Below, one piece after another: positions 1 to 6,218 of a stretch of 19,859 nucleotides of DNA (within the stretch, counting starts at the first letter, position 1; each line of letters starts with the position of its first letter). The notes under the pieces are model-generated. The model was not told where the DNA came from, ran no database searches, and worked only from the letters and a program-made list of their open reading frames with translations. The DNA lies in contig JBJHCH010000069.1 in assembly GCA_050485905.1 (NCBI GenBank), forward strand, positions 1 to 19,859, read 5' to 3'. The position numbers and the translations under genes are program-made. The DNA comes from JAWLCA01 sp050485905. Its GTDB lineage: Bacteria; Pseudomonadota; Alphaproteobacteria; Rhodobacterales; Rhodobacteraceae.

Positions 1-439
1 CGGCCGCGCCAATGCCACCATCGTCGGCACCTTCCTTGACGATCCCTATGTCGCCGCGCCACCGCCGAAATCGCTCGACCGGCATTTCCCCGACCTTCTG
101 GATGCGGTGGCCGATCTGTCCGATGCGGATGCAGCCGCCACGGTGATCGCCGCCGCCGCCGCCTGCGTCGCCCGCGCCTTCGACCACTTCCCCGCCACAC
201 CCGCGCGGGTGCTGGTCACCGGCGGCGGGCGGCACAATGCGGCCTTCATGGCAGCACTGGCCGATGCCCTGCCCTGCCCCGTCGTGCCGGTCGAGGCTGC
301 GGGTCTGGACGGAGACATGCTGGAGGCTCAGGCGTTCGGCTACCTCGCCGTCCGCGCGGCGCGCGGGCTGCCGCTGTCGGCCCCCGGCACAACGGGCGTC
401 GCGGCCCCGGTGACCGGCGGGCGGATCAGCCTGCCCTGA
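1..439 (+). CDS. anmK: Anhydro-N-acetylmuramic acid kinase, 3' end (partial)
   Basis: The gene enters from the left edge; the first complete codon begins at base 2 and about 145 C-terminal residues are present, ending in TGA at 437-439. AnmK phosphorylates and opens 1,6-anhydro-MurNAc to give MurNAc-6-phosphate in cytoplasmic cell-wall recycling. The visible part carries family hallmarks: PPPKSLDR near the start, the nucleotide-binding VTGGGRHN segment, GDMLEAQAFGYLAVRA, and the ending GLPLSAPGTTGVAAPVTGG. The N-terminal ATP-binding half lies outside the window. The gene converges on the cupin gene with only 3 bp between the stop codons, and no hairpin terminator is visible there. The identification is confident from these motifs. 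Confidence 0.93.
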   Translation, partial: GRANATIVGTFLDDPYVAAPPPKSLDRHFPDLLDAVADLSDADAAATVIAAAAACVARAFDHFPATPARVLVTGGGRHNAAFMAALADALPCPVVPVEAAGLDGDMLEAQAFGYLAVRAARGLPLSAPGTTGVAAPVTGGRISLP

Positions 440-442
440 GGT

Positions 443-868
443 TCACGCCCTCGGGATATCGAAACCGGGCGGGGCAAGTTCGAACCCCTCGAACCGGAAA
501 CCGGGGCTGACGGTGCAGCTGACCAGCGTCCAGTCACCCGTGCTGCGCGCAGCCTGCCAGTGATGGGCCGGAACCACCGCATGCGGTGCCTGATCCGCCA
601 GCACGTCGCCGCCCAGCCTGACCTCGCGCGCCGGGCCGGCCTCGGTTTCCGCAATCGCCAGGATCAACGGCGCGCCAGCGTGCCAGTGCCAGATCTCCGC
701 CGCATCGACCCGGTGCCAATGACTGCGCTCTCCCGCCTGCAGCAGGAAATGAATGCAGGTGCCGGCGGGCCGTTCCCCCGGTGCGGCGGGCGCGGCCCAG
801 GTCTGGCGATACCAGCCGCCCTCGGGGTGCCGTTCCAGCCCCAGCTTGTCGATGATCTCTCGCGCCAT
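443..868 (-). CDS. DUF985 / cupin_5 family protein
   Basis: A 141-residue protein starting at MAREIIDKLGL (ATG at 868), 5 bp after the stop of the upstream ATPase gene. A longer open frame continues upstream but overlaps that ATPase, so the internal start is preferred. Family hallmarks are HPEGGWYRQT near residues 14-23, GTCIHFLL near 37-43, and a His/Glu-rich stretch SHWHRVDAAEIWHWHAG near 49-65 that would supply cupin metal ligands (His50, His52, Glu58, His61/63 are candidates). Members form small beta-barrels with no well-established reaction; some relatives are loosely annotated as epimerase-like or regulatory. It is the last gene of the tat-led operon, and any link to protein export is only positional. 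Confidence 0.88.
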   Translation of the reverse strand: MAREIIDKLGLERHPEGGWYRQTWAAPAAPGERPAGTCIHFLLQAGERSHWHRVDAAEIWHWHAGAPLILAIAETEAGPAREVRLGGDVLADQAPHAVVPAHHWQAARSTGDWTLVSCTVSPGFRFEGFELAPPGFDIPRA

Positions 869-873
869 CGCGC

Positions 874-1728
874 TCACAGCCGAACGCCGTGCCGCCCCGC
901 CAGATCGGTGAAGAACTGCCACGCCACGCGCCCCGACCGCGCCCCGCGCGTGGCCTGCCATTCGATCGCCTCGGCGCGCAGCACCTCGGGATCGACCGTT
1001 ACGCCGTGGGCGGCGCAATAGCCGTCGATCATCGCCAGGTATTCGTCCTGGCTGCAGGGGTGAAAGCCCAGCCACAGGCCAAAGCGGTCGGACAGCGAGA
1101 CCTTTTCTTCCACCGCCTCGGACGGGCTGATCGCGCTCGACCGTTCGTTCTCGATCATGTCGCGCGGCATCAGGTGGCGCCGGTTCGACGTGGCATAAAG
1201 CACCACATTGTCGGGCCGCCCCTCGATCCCGCCATCCAGCACCGCCTTCAGGCTCTTGTAATGCTGGTCGTCATGGCTGAACGACAGGTCGTCGCAGAAG
1301 ATCACGAAGCGCGCGTCGCCTCCCCGCAGATGGCCGAGCAAACGGCCAATGGACTGCAAATCCTCGCGCTGGATCTCCACCAGCTTCAGATCCAGCCCCT
1401 GGCGGCGCACCTCGGCATGGATGGCCTTCACCAGACTGGATTTCCCCATCCCCCGCGCGCCCCACAGCAGGGCGTTGTTCGCGGGCAACCCGCGCGCGAA
1501 CTGAACCGTATTCGCCAGCAGCGTGTCGCGCGCCCGGTTCACGCCGATCAGCAGCGACAGGTCCACCCGGTTCACCGCTGCCACAGGGTCCAGCCGGTCG
1601 GGGTTCACATGCCAGACAAAGGCATCGGCGGTGGTGAAATCCGGCGCGGGCGCGGCGGGCGGGCTGATCCGCTCCAGCGCCTCGGCGATGCGGCGCAGCG
1701 CCTCGGTATCGCCCACCATGTCCTTCAC
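874..1728 (-). CDS. DUF815 family AAA ATPase
   Basis: About 284 residues. The chosen start is GTG at 1728, whose GTGA overlaps the TGA of tatC by 4 bp, suggesting translational coupling; a GAGG lies a few bases upstream. An ATG three codons in (1719) is the alternative. The P-loop GARGMGKSS lies near residues 90-98, the Walker B segment FVIFCDDLSF near 141-150, and NVVLYATSNRRHLMPRDM follows as the sensor region. This matches the DUF815 family of soluble AAA-type ATPases widespread in Proteobacteria, whose cellular role is not established. A much longer open frame extends upstream through tatC and is treated as spurious. The neighbours are tatC upstream and the cupin gene 5 bp downstream. Confidence 0.9.
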   Translation of the reverse strand: MKDMVGDTEALRRIAEALERISPPAAPAPDFTTADAFVWHVNPDRLDPVAAVNRVDLSLLIGVNRARDTLLANTVQFARGLPANNALLWGARGMGKSSLVKAIHAEVRRQGLDLKLVEIQREDLQSIGRLLGHLRGGDARFVIFCDDLSFSHDDQHYKSLKAVLDGGIEGRPDNVVLYATSNRRHLMPRDMIENERSSAISPSEAVEEKVSLSDRFGLWLGFHPCSQDEYLAMIDGYCAAHGVTVDPEVLRAEAIEWQATRGARSGRVAWQFFTDLAGRHGVRL

Positions 1729-2594
1729 GCCTGCGCCTCGTCCTCGTCGTCCAGCAGCCCTTGCCGCCGCAGTTCGGCATTGCGCTTCTTCTCCACCCGG
1801 CGGACCAGCAGGATGGAGATCTCGTAAAGGCCATAGACGACCGTGAACAGGATCAGCTGGGTAATGACATCCGGCGGCGTGACCAGCGCGGCGACGACCA
1901 GAATGCCGACCATCGCGTATTTCCGCGTCCCCGCCAGCCCGGCCGCCGACACAAGCCCGGCCTTGCCCATCAGCGTCAGAAGCACCGGCAACTGGAAGCA
2001 GAGGCCAAAGGCAAAGATGAACTTCAGCGACAGGTCGAGCGATTCCCGCACCGAGCCGAGGAAGATCGTCTGCGTCCGGTCCGCCGCCGCGCCGTTGATC
2101 ACGTCCGGGTCCGACCCGGCGATCAGCGTCGCAAGCGCGGGGATCGCGTCGGAAAAGCCGATGAAGAAGTTCATCGCCAGCGGCGTGACGATGAAATGCG
2201 CGAACGTAGCCCCCATCAGGAACAGCACCGGCGAGGCGATGACGAAGGGCAGGAACGCGTTCTTTTCCGACCGGTAGAGCCCCGGCGCGATGAACCGCCA
2301 CAGCTGATGCGCGATCACCGGAAAGGCCAGCGCAAAGCCCCCGATCATCGAGATCCGGATCAACACAAAGAACTTCTCCTGCGGCGCGGTGAAGATCAGC
2401 CGCGGATCCTCGCCCCGCGCGCGCAGCACATCGGCGATGGGTTCGGACAGGAACTGCAGGATCGGGTCGGCCACGGTGAAGCAGATCACCATGCCCAGCA
2501 GGAACGCCAGCACCGACCGGATCAGCCGGGTGCGCAGCTCCGCCAGATGCTCGATCAGCGGGGCAGAGCTGTCGTCGATATCATCGCCCTTCAT
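1725..2594 (-). CDS. tatC: Twin-arginine translocase subunit TatC
   Basis: A 289-residue polytopic inner-membrane protein. With TatB it forms the receptor that recognises twin-arginine signal peptides and then recruits TatA to move folded proteins across the cytoplasmic membrane. Visible landmarks are the N-terminal PLIEHLAELRTRL, characteristic of TatC; a first membrane segment near residues 28-45; the loop TAPQEKFFVLIRIS containing the conserved Glu; HQLWRFIAPGLYRSEK; and four or five further hydrophobic segments. The C-terminal tail is charged. Length is slightly above the usual 240-280. Its ATG overlaps the tatB stop by 4 bp (ATGA), so translation is probably coupled. Confidence 0.97.
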   Translation of the reverse strand: MKGDDIDDSSAPLIEHLAELRTRLIRSVLAFLLGMVICFTVADPILQFLSEPIADVLRARGEDPRLIFTAPQEKFFVLIRISMIGGFALAFPVIAHQLWRFIAPGLYRSEKNAFLPFVIASPVLFLMGATFAHFIVTPLAMNFFIGFSDAIPALATLIAGSDPDVINGAAADRTQTIFLGSVRESLDLSLKFIFAFGLCFQLPVLLTLMGKAGLVSAAGLAGTRKYAMVGILVVAALVTPPDVITQLILFTVVYGLYEISILLVRRVEKKRNAELRRQGLLDDEDEAQA

Positions 2595-3127
2595 GCGCCG
2601 GACTTTCCGCTGGCAGAGGGCGGCGGCGCATCGGGGTCGGGCACCGGCGCGGCCGCGGCACGGCGCGCCTCTGCCGCTTCGCGCATGGCTTGCGTCCGCG
2701 CGGCCTGCTGCTCTGCCAGCTTGGCCGTCGCCGGGCCGCGCGCGGGCTTGGGCGCACTTTCGGGGGCGGGCGCGTCAGCCGGTTCCGGCGCCGCCGGGTC
2801 AGGAACGGCGGCCTTCGCGGGCTTTTTCGCCGCCGGTTTCGACGGATCCCATTTCTTCAGATCCTTCAGGTCGCGCACAGCGTCGCTCACGCCATCCAGC
2901 CCCATCGACTTGCCCGATGTCGCCTCGCGCAGGTCGCGCGCCACATCCTTCACGCCGGTGTCCTTTGCCGCGTCATCCATCGCGCGCTGAAAGTCGCGCG
3001 CCATCGACCGGGCCTTGCCGGTGAACTGACCCAGCGTGCGGAACATCTTTGGCAGGTCCTTGGGGCCCACCACAATCAGCGCCACGATGCCGATCACCAG
3101 AAGCTCGGTCCAGCCGATATCCAGCAT
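2591..3127 (-). CDS. tatB: Twin-arginine translocase subunit TatB
   Basis: A 178-residue protein. The N-terminus MLDIGWTELLVIGIVALIVVGPKDLPKM has the TatB pattern: a short membrane helix (about residues 5-21), a Gly-Pro hinge, then an amphipathic helix. A long charged and Ala/Pro-rich tail follows (residues 90-178), repetitive in Pro, Ala and Asp/Glu, typical of alphaproteobacterial TatB and probably disordered. The longer tail and the VGPKDLPK hinge distinguish it from TatA. TatB sits with TatC in the signal-peptide receptor. It lies 29 bp after tatA and overlaps tatC by 4 bp. Confidence 0.96.
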   Translation of the reverse strand: MLDIGWTELLVIGIVALIVVGPKDLPKMFRTLGQFTGKARSMARDFQRAMDDAAKDTGVKDVARDLREATSGKSMGLDGVSDAVRDLKDLKKWDPSKPAAKKPAKAAVPDPAAPEPADAPAPESAPKPARGPATAKLAEQQAARTQAMREAAEARRAAAAPVPDPDAPPPSASGKSGA

Positions 3128-3156
3128 CTCGTCCGTCCCCTTTCAGCGGGTCAGGC

Positions 3157-3369
3157 TCAGACCTTGTCCTTCGACTCTTCCGGCGTCACGTCGCGCGCAT
3201 TCTCGATCTCGCGCTCGGCATCCTCGGTGCTGTCCTTGACGCCGCGCTTGAAGGCGGTGATGCCCTTGCCGACCTCGCCCATGAGCGAGCTGATCTTGCC
3301 GCGCCCGAACAGGACGAGCACGACAACGGCGATCAGCAGAAGGCCCGGCAGGCCGATATTGTTGAGCAT
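3157..3369 (-). CDS. tatA: Twin-arginine translocase subunit TatA
   Basis: A 70-residue protein, normal length for TatA. It has an N-terminal hydrophobic helix (about residues 8-21), the FGRGK hinge that marks TatA, an amphipathic helix (SSLMGEVGKGITAFKRG), and a short acidic tail. TatA oligomerises to form the permeation path of the Tat exporter. The start ATG at 3369 is preceded by a clear AAGGGAG ribosome binding site about 7 bases upstream, which supports it over a longer frame that runs further upstream. It is the first gene of the tatABC cluster. Confidence 0.97.
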   Translation of the reverse strand: MLNNIGLPGLLLIAVVVLVLFGRGKISSLMGEVGKGITAFKRGVKDSTEDAEREIENARDVTPEESKDKV

Positions 3370-3442
3370 GGCTTTCTCCCTTTCGTGACACCTGCAACGG
3401 GGCGGGCGCCATGATTATTCCATTTATGCGTTCCCGCGACCG

Positions 3443-3471
3443 GATCAAAGGCCCTTCTGACAGATTTGATC
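3443..3471. promoter_or_regulatory. Inverted repeat upstream of tatA
   Basis: GATCAAA at 3443-3449 and TTTGATC at 3465-3471 form perfect 7-bp arms with a 15-bp spacer, in the 127-bp gap between the ABC ATPase stop and tatA. On the minus strand TTGATC could act as a -35 element, but no convincing -10 follows at normal spacing. It could be an operator for the tat operon, or chance. The call is tentative. Confidence 0.3.
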
Positions 3472-3496
3472 GCGGCACCGGGCACCCTTCTAGCAC

Positions 3497-4603
3497 TCAG
3501 TCGCTTATCGGCGCCACACCCCGATCTGGAAAGACGAAACAGCGGTCGCGGCGGAACATCAGCCACAGGGCGGTGCCCGCGCGCGGCAGGAACACGCCGG
3601 GCACGCAGGCGCGCAGCGTCGATCCATCGGCATCCATGCGAAACTCCACCAGGCTTTCGCGGCCCATGTAGCGCGCCCGCGCCACGATCCCGCGCGCGGG
3701 GCTGCCCTCATCGGGCGTGGGGTTCGGGCCGCGGCCGTTCCGGTCGAAGTCGATCTTCAGATGCTGCGGGCGAATGACGATCTCCACCGCCGTCCCGTCC
3801 GGCACGCCGGGCACCAGAAACTGGCCGAAGGGCGTGTCCGTCAGCGCCCCCTGCACCCGCCCCCGGATCACGTTGATGTCGGAAAAGAACGCCGCCGCCG
3901 CCCGGTCCACCGGCGCGTTATAGACGTTGTAGGGCGCGCCCGACTGCACGATCCGGCCCCGCCGCATCAGCGCGATCTCGTCGGCCATGCGCATCGCCTC
4001 GTCGGGCTCATGCGTGACCAGCAGCACCGCCGTGCCCTCTTCCTTCAGCAGGTCCAGCGTCGCATCGCGAATCCCGTCCCGCAGCCGGTTGTCGAGGCCG
4101 GAAAACGGCTCGTCCATCAGCATGATCCGGGGTTTCGGCGCCAGCGCGCGGGCCAGCGCCACGCGCTGCTGCTCGCCGCCCGACAACTCGTGCGGATACT
4201 TGCCGGCAAAGCCGGGCAGGTTCACCCGCTCCAGCAACTCGCCCACCCGCGCCCGGCACTCGGCCTTGCTGCCCTTCAGGCCGAACGCGATGTTGCCCGC
4301 CACGTCCAGATGCGGAAACAGCGCGAAATCCTGAAACATCAACCCGATGGAGCGGCTTTCGGGCGGCAGGTGGCGCAGCCCGTCCGACACCACCTCGCCG
4401 TCGATCAGCACCTCACCCGAGTCCTGCCGGTCGACGCCTGCGATGATCCTCAGCGTGGTGGACTTCCCGCAGCCCGACGGCCCCAGCAGGCAGGTCACCT
4501 GCCCCGCCCACACCGTCAGCGACACATCGTCCACCACTGGCAACCCGCCGAACCGGCGGGTGACATGGCGCAATTCGATCCGGGGCGGCAGGCTGTCGGG
4601 CAT
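3497..4603 (-). CDS. ABC transporter ATP-binding protein, FbpC/PotA-like with TOBE domain
   Basis: A 368-residue nucleotide-binding subunit of an importer. Walker A GPSGCGKST lies at 41-49, the Q-loop at Gln91, the signature SGGEQQR near 141-147, Walker B IMLMDEPFSGLD near 160-171, and the switch His in VTHEPDEAM near 198. About 150 C-terminal residues form a TOBE-like regulatory region (IRPQHLKIDF and following). The FQDFALFPHLDVAGNIAFGL segment and overall length resemble ferric-iron (FbpC), thiamine or spermidine transporter ATPases; the substrate cannot be settled. No permease or binding-protein gene is adjacent, so it is an orphan here. It follows the phosphatase-family gene after a 62-bp gap and has no strong ribosome binding site (only CGGAA before ATG 4603). 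Confidence 0.9.
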   Translation of the reverse strand: MPDSLPPRIELRHVTRRFGGLPVVDDVSLTVWAGQVTCLLGPSGCGKSTTLRIIAGVDRQDSGEVLIDGEVVSDGLRHLPPESRSIGLMFQDFALFPHLDVAGNIAFGLKGSKAECRARVGELLERVNLPGFAGKYPHELSGGEQQRVALARALAPKPRIMLMDEPFSGLDNRLRDGIRDATLDLLKEEGTAVLLVTHEPDEAMRMADEIALMRRGRIVQSGAPYNVYNAPVDRAAAAFFSDINVIRGRVQGALTDTPFGQFLVPGVPDGTAVEIVIRPQHLKIDFDRNGRGPNPTPDEGSPARGIVARARYMGRESLVEFRMDADGSTLRACVPGVFLPRAGTALWLMFRRDRCFVFPDRGVAPISD

Positions 4604-4665
4604 TTCCGATCAAAACACTAGGACACTCGGGGCATATCAACCCCGGCCAGCCACCGCAACCGGGC

Positions 4666-5253
4666 TCAGGCCCCCAGACAGGTTTCCAGCGCGCGCCAGC
4701 CGTGGACCGGGCGCACCTGCCCGGCTTCTTCCTCGGCCAGCCAGACCTGCCCGCCGCCGGCCGGCTGGTCGGCCTCCGGCGTGATGGCGATGCCCGCCAG
4801 ATGGCACCACAGCAGGCTGCCGACCCCGCCATGCCCCACGATCAGCAGATCGCCCGGCATCTGCAGCGCGCGGTGCAATGCCGCCACGACACGGGCCTGC
4901 GCATCGACCGCGCGTTCCCAACCCTCGGCGCTGTCCTCCGGGTGCGCAAACAACTGCCGCGCCAGCGCATCATGCCGCGCGGCCGGCACATAGCCGGTGG
5001 CGCTGCGGTCGATCTCTCCCATCTCGGCGTCGATTTCGACCGACAGGCCCGCAGGCCGGGAAAGCCTCTCTGCCGTCTCGCGCGCCTTGCGCTCGGCGCT
5101 CGACAGGATGCGCACCCCCGCCCCCGGCCAGCCCGCCGCCGCCGCGGCCTCGACCCGCGCCCGGCCCACCGCGCTCAGCCCCCAGTCGGTCACCTCCACC
5201 GCCGGGTCAATCTGAACCTGCGGATGCGACAGGTAGATCAGCCGTCGCGTCAA
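4666..5253 (-). CDS. Histidine phosphatase superfamily protein (atypical RHG motif)
   Basis: About 195 residues if translation begins at TTG 5253, whose TTGA overlaps the SDR stop by 4 bp. No ATG lies nearby in frame; the only upstream ATG (5337) would place 28 unlikely residues inside the SDR gene. The N-terminus reads MTRRLIYLSHPQVQIDP, so the usual catalytic Arg-His-Gly triplet is Ser-His-Pro with the phospho-acceptor His (His10) kept. LSSAERKARETAERL near 50-64 carries the second-shell Arg, GEIDRSATGY is near 79-88, and LLIVGHGGVGSLLWCHL near 136-152 has the second catalytic His. Substrate is unknown. Loss of the motif-1 Arg makes true phosphatase activity uncertain. It lies between the SDR gene and the ABC ATPase gene, all in one direction. 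Confidence 0.82.
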   Translation of the reverse strand: MTRRLIYLSHPQVQIDPAVEVTDWGLSAVGRARVEAAAAAGWPGAGVRILSSAERKARETAERLSRPAGLSVEIDAEMGEIDRSATGYVPAARHDALARQLFAHPEDSAEGWERAVDAQARVVAALHRALQMPGDLLIVGHGGVGSLLWCHLAGIAITPEADQPAGGGQVWLAEEEAGQVRPVHGWRALETCLGA

Positions 5254-6029
5254 AGCGTGGCGTTGGTCGCACCGCCGTCCAGCAGGATGTTCTGGCCGAC
5301 GATGAAGCCTGCATGCTGGGAACACAGGAAGGCGCACATCGCCCCGAACTCCTCTGCCGTGCCATAGCGCCGCGTCGGAATCGTCGCCTCGCGCCGGGTG
5401 CGGGCCTCGTCCACGCTGATCCCCTCGGATTTCGCCATGCCGACGTCCAGGCTGGCCGCCCGGTCGGTCGCGTGAATGCCCGGCAGCATGTTGTTGATCG
5501 TCACCCCGCTGGGCGCCACCTGGCGCGAGGTGCCCGCCACGAACCCGGTCAGCCCGGTGCGCGCCGCATTCGACAGGCCCAGAACCGGGATCGGCGCCTT
5601 GACCGACTGGCTGGTGATGTTGACCACCCGGCCCCAGCCGCGCTCCATCATCCCCGGCAGCGCGGCCTGCATCAGCGCGATCGGGGTCAGCATGTTGCCG
5701 TCCAGCGCCTTGATGAAATCGTCGCGGCTCCAGTCAGACCACATCCCCGGCGGCGGGCCGCCCGCATTGGTCACCAGAATGTCGATCTGCCCCGCCGCTT
5801 CCAGCACCTTGGCGCGGCCCTCTTCGGTGGTGATGTCGGCGGCCACCGCCGTCACCTTCACGCCATGGGCCTCGCGGATCGCCGCCGCCGTTTCCTCCAG
5901 CGCCTCGGCGCCCCGCGCGTTGATCACCAGATCGACGCCCGCCGCCGCCAGCGCCTCGGCACATCCGCGCCCCAGCCCCTTGGATGCCGCACAGACCAGC
6001 CCGCGCTTGCCCTTGATCCCCAGATCCAT
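5250..6029 (-). CDS. SDR-family oxidoreductase-like protein (BKR-like, altered catalytic residues)
   Basis: A 259-residue Rossmann-fold protein of the short-chain dehydrogenase/reductase family. Near the N-terminus, AASKGLG (14-20) replaces the usual TGxxxGIG cofactor motif. DILVTNAGG (83-91) and the C-terminal GQNILLDGGATNATL are typical. Catalytic Ser140 is present, but the Tyr expected 13 residues later is Ser153 (in LGLSNAAR) and the expected Lys is Arg157, so the YxxxK pair is missing. A known beta-ketoacyl-ACP-reductase-like subgroup with an imperfect NAD motif and tetrad fits this pattern. The reaction is unknown and it may not be a classical oxidoreductase. It is the first gene of the minus-strand trio, divergent from prfC. 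Confidence 0.88.
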   Translation of the reverse strand: MDLGIKGKRGLVCAASKGLGRGCAEALAAAGVDLVINARGAEALEETAAAIREAHGVKVTAVAADITTEEGRAKVLEAAGQIDILVTNAGGPPPGMWSDWSRDDFIKALDGNMLTPIALMQAALPGMMERGWGRVVNITSQSVKAPIPVLGLSNAARTGLTGFVAGTSRQVAPSGVTINNMLPGIHATDRAASLDVGMAKSEGISVDEARTRREATIPTRRYGTAEEFGAMCAFLCSQHAGFIVGQNILLDGGATNATL

Positions 6030-6100
6030 CTCGAACTCCCCTGTTTGCTTCGCGGCGTCGTAGCACCGCCGCCGGGGAAGGAAAAGCGCCCAAGCCCTCG

Positions 6101-6122
6101 GGGCAGGTTAAGGGCAGGTTAA
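6101..6122. repeat. Perfect tandem 11-bp repeat (GGGCAGGTTAA x2)
   Basis: GGGCAGGTTAA occurs back to back at 6101-6111 and 6112-6122 in the 189-bp region between the divergent SDR and prfC genes. An 11-bp period places the two copies on roughly the same helix face, as for paired activator half-sites. Function is not known. Confidence 0.6.
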
Positions 6123-6124
6123 CA

Positions 6125-6148
6125 GAAAACACGAAATCGCCTGTTTTC
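6125..6148. promoter_or_regulatory. Inverted repeat GAAAACA-N10-TGTTTTC
   Basis: Perfect 7-bp arms at 6125-6131 and 6142-6148 with a 10-bp spacer, in the AT-rich middle of the divergent SDR/prfC region. The geometry suits a dimeric regulator. No known operator is recognised. Confidence 0.35.
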
Positions 6149-6161
6149 AATGGCTTGAAAT

Positions 6162-6190
6162 TTTGGGCAACTTGCCCAAACGCTTGCCCA
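6162..6190. promoter_or_regulatory. 19-bp palindrome plus third half-site upstream of prfC
   Basis: TTTGGGCAACTTGCCCAAA at 6162-6180 is a perfect palindrome: 9-bp arms around one central base. The half-site CTTGCCCA recurs at 6183-6190, 12 bp after the copy at 6171-6178. The same block supplies TTGCCC (6185-6190), a possible -35 for prfC, so a protein bound here could block that promoter. The regulator is unknown. Confidence 0.5.
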
Positions 6191-6212
6191 GCCCCCACCC
6201 CTGCCCTATATC
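6185..6212 (+). promoter_or_regulatory. Candidate prfC promoter (TTGCCC-N16-TATATC)
   Basis: TTGCCC at 6185-6190 and TATATC at 6207-6212 are separated by 16 bp; each matches four of six consensus positions. Transcription would begin around 6218-6220, on top of the prfC ATG (6219), and there is no purine-rich ribosome binding site ahead of that codon. This suggests a leaderless message, but the promoter is weak by inspection. Confidence 0.35.
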
Positions 6213-6218
6213 GCCCGG

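Noticed and set aside
874..2301. Long 475-codon open frame on the minus strand spanning the DUF815 gene and tatC
   Set aside because: Its upstream part is an out-of-frame reading of tatC with no family resemblance; only the DUF815 part is real.
1761..2990. 409-codon plus-strand open frame opposite tatBC
   Set aside because: Arg/Asp/Gln-rich shadow of tatB and tatC without any recognisable domain.
4878..6122. 414-codon plus-strand open frame opposite the SDR and phosphatase genes
   Set aside because: Antisense to two supported genes and full of Pro/Arg runs typical of shadow frames.
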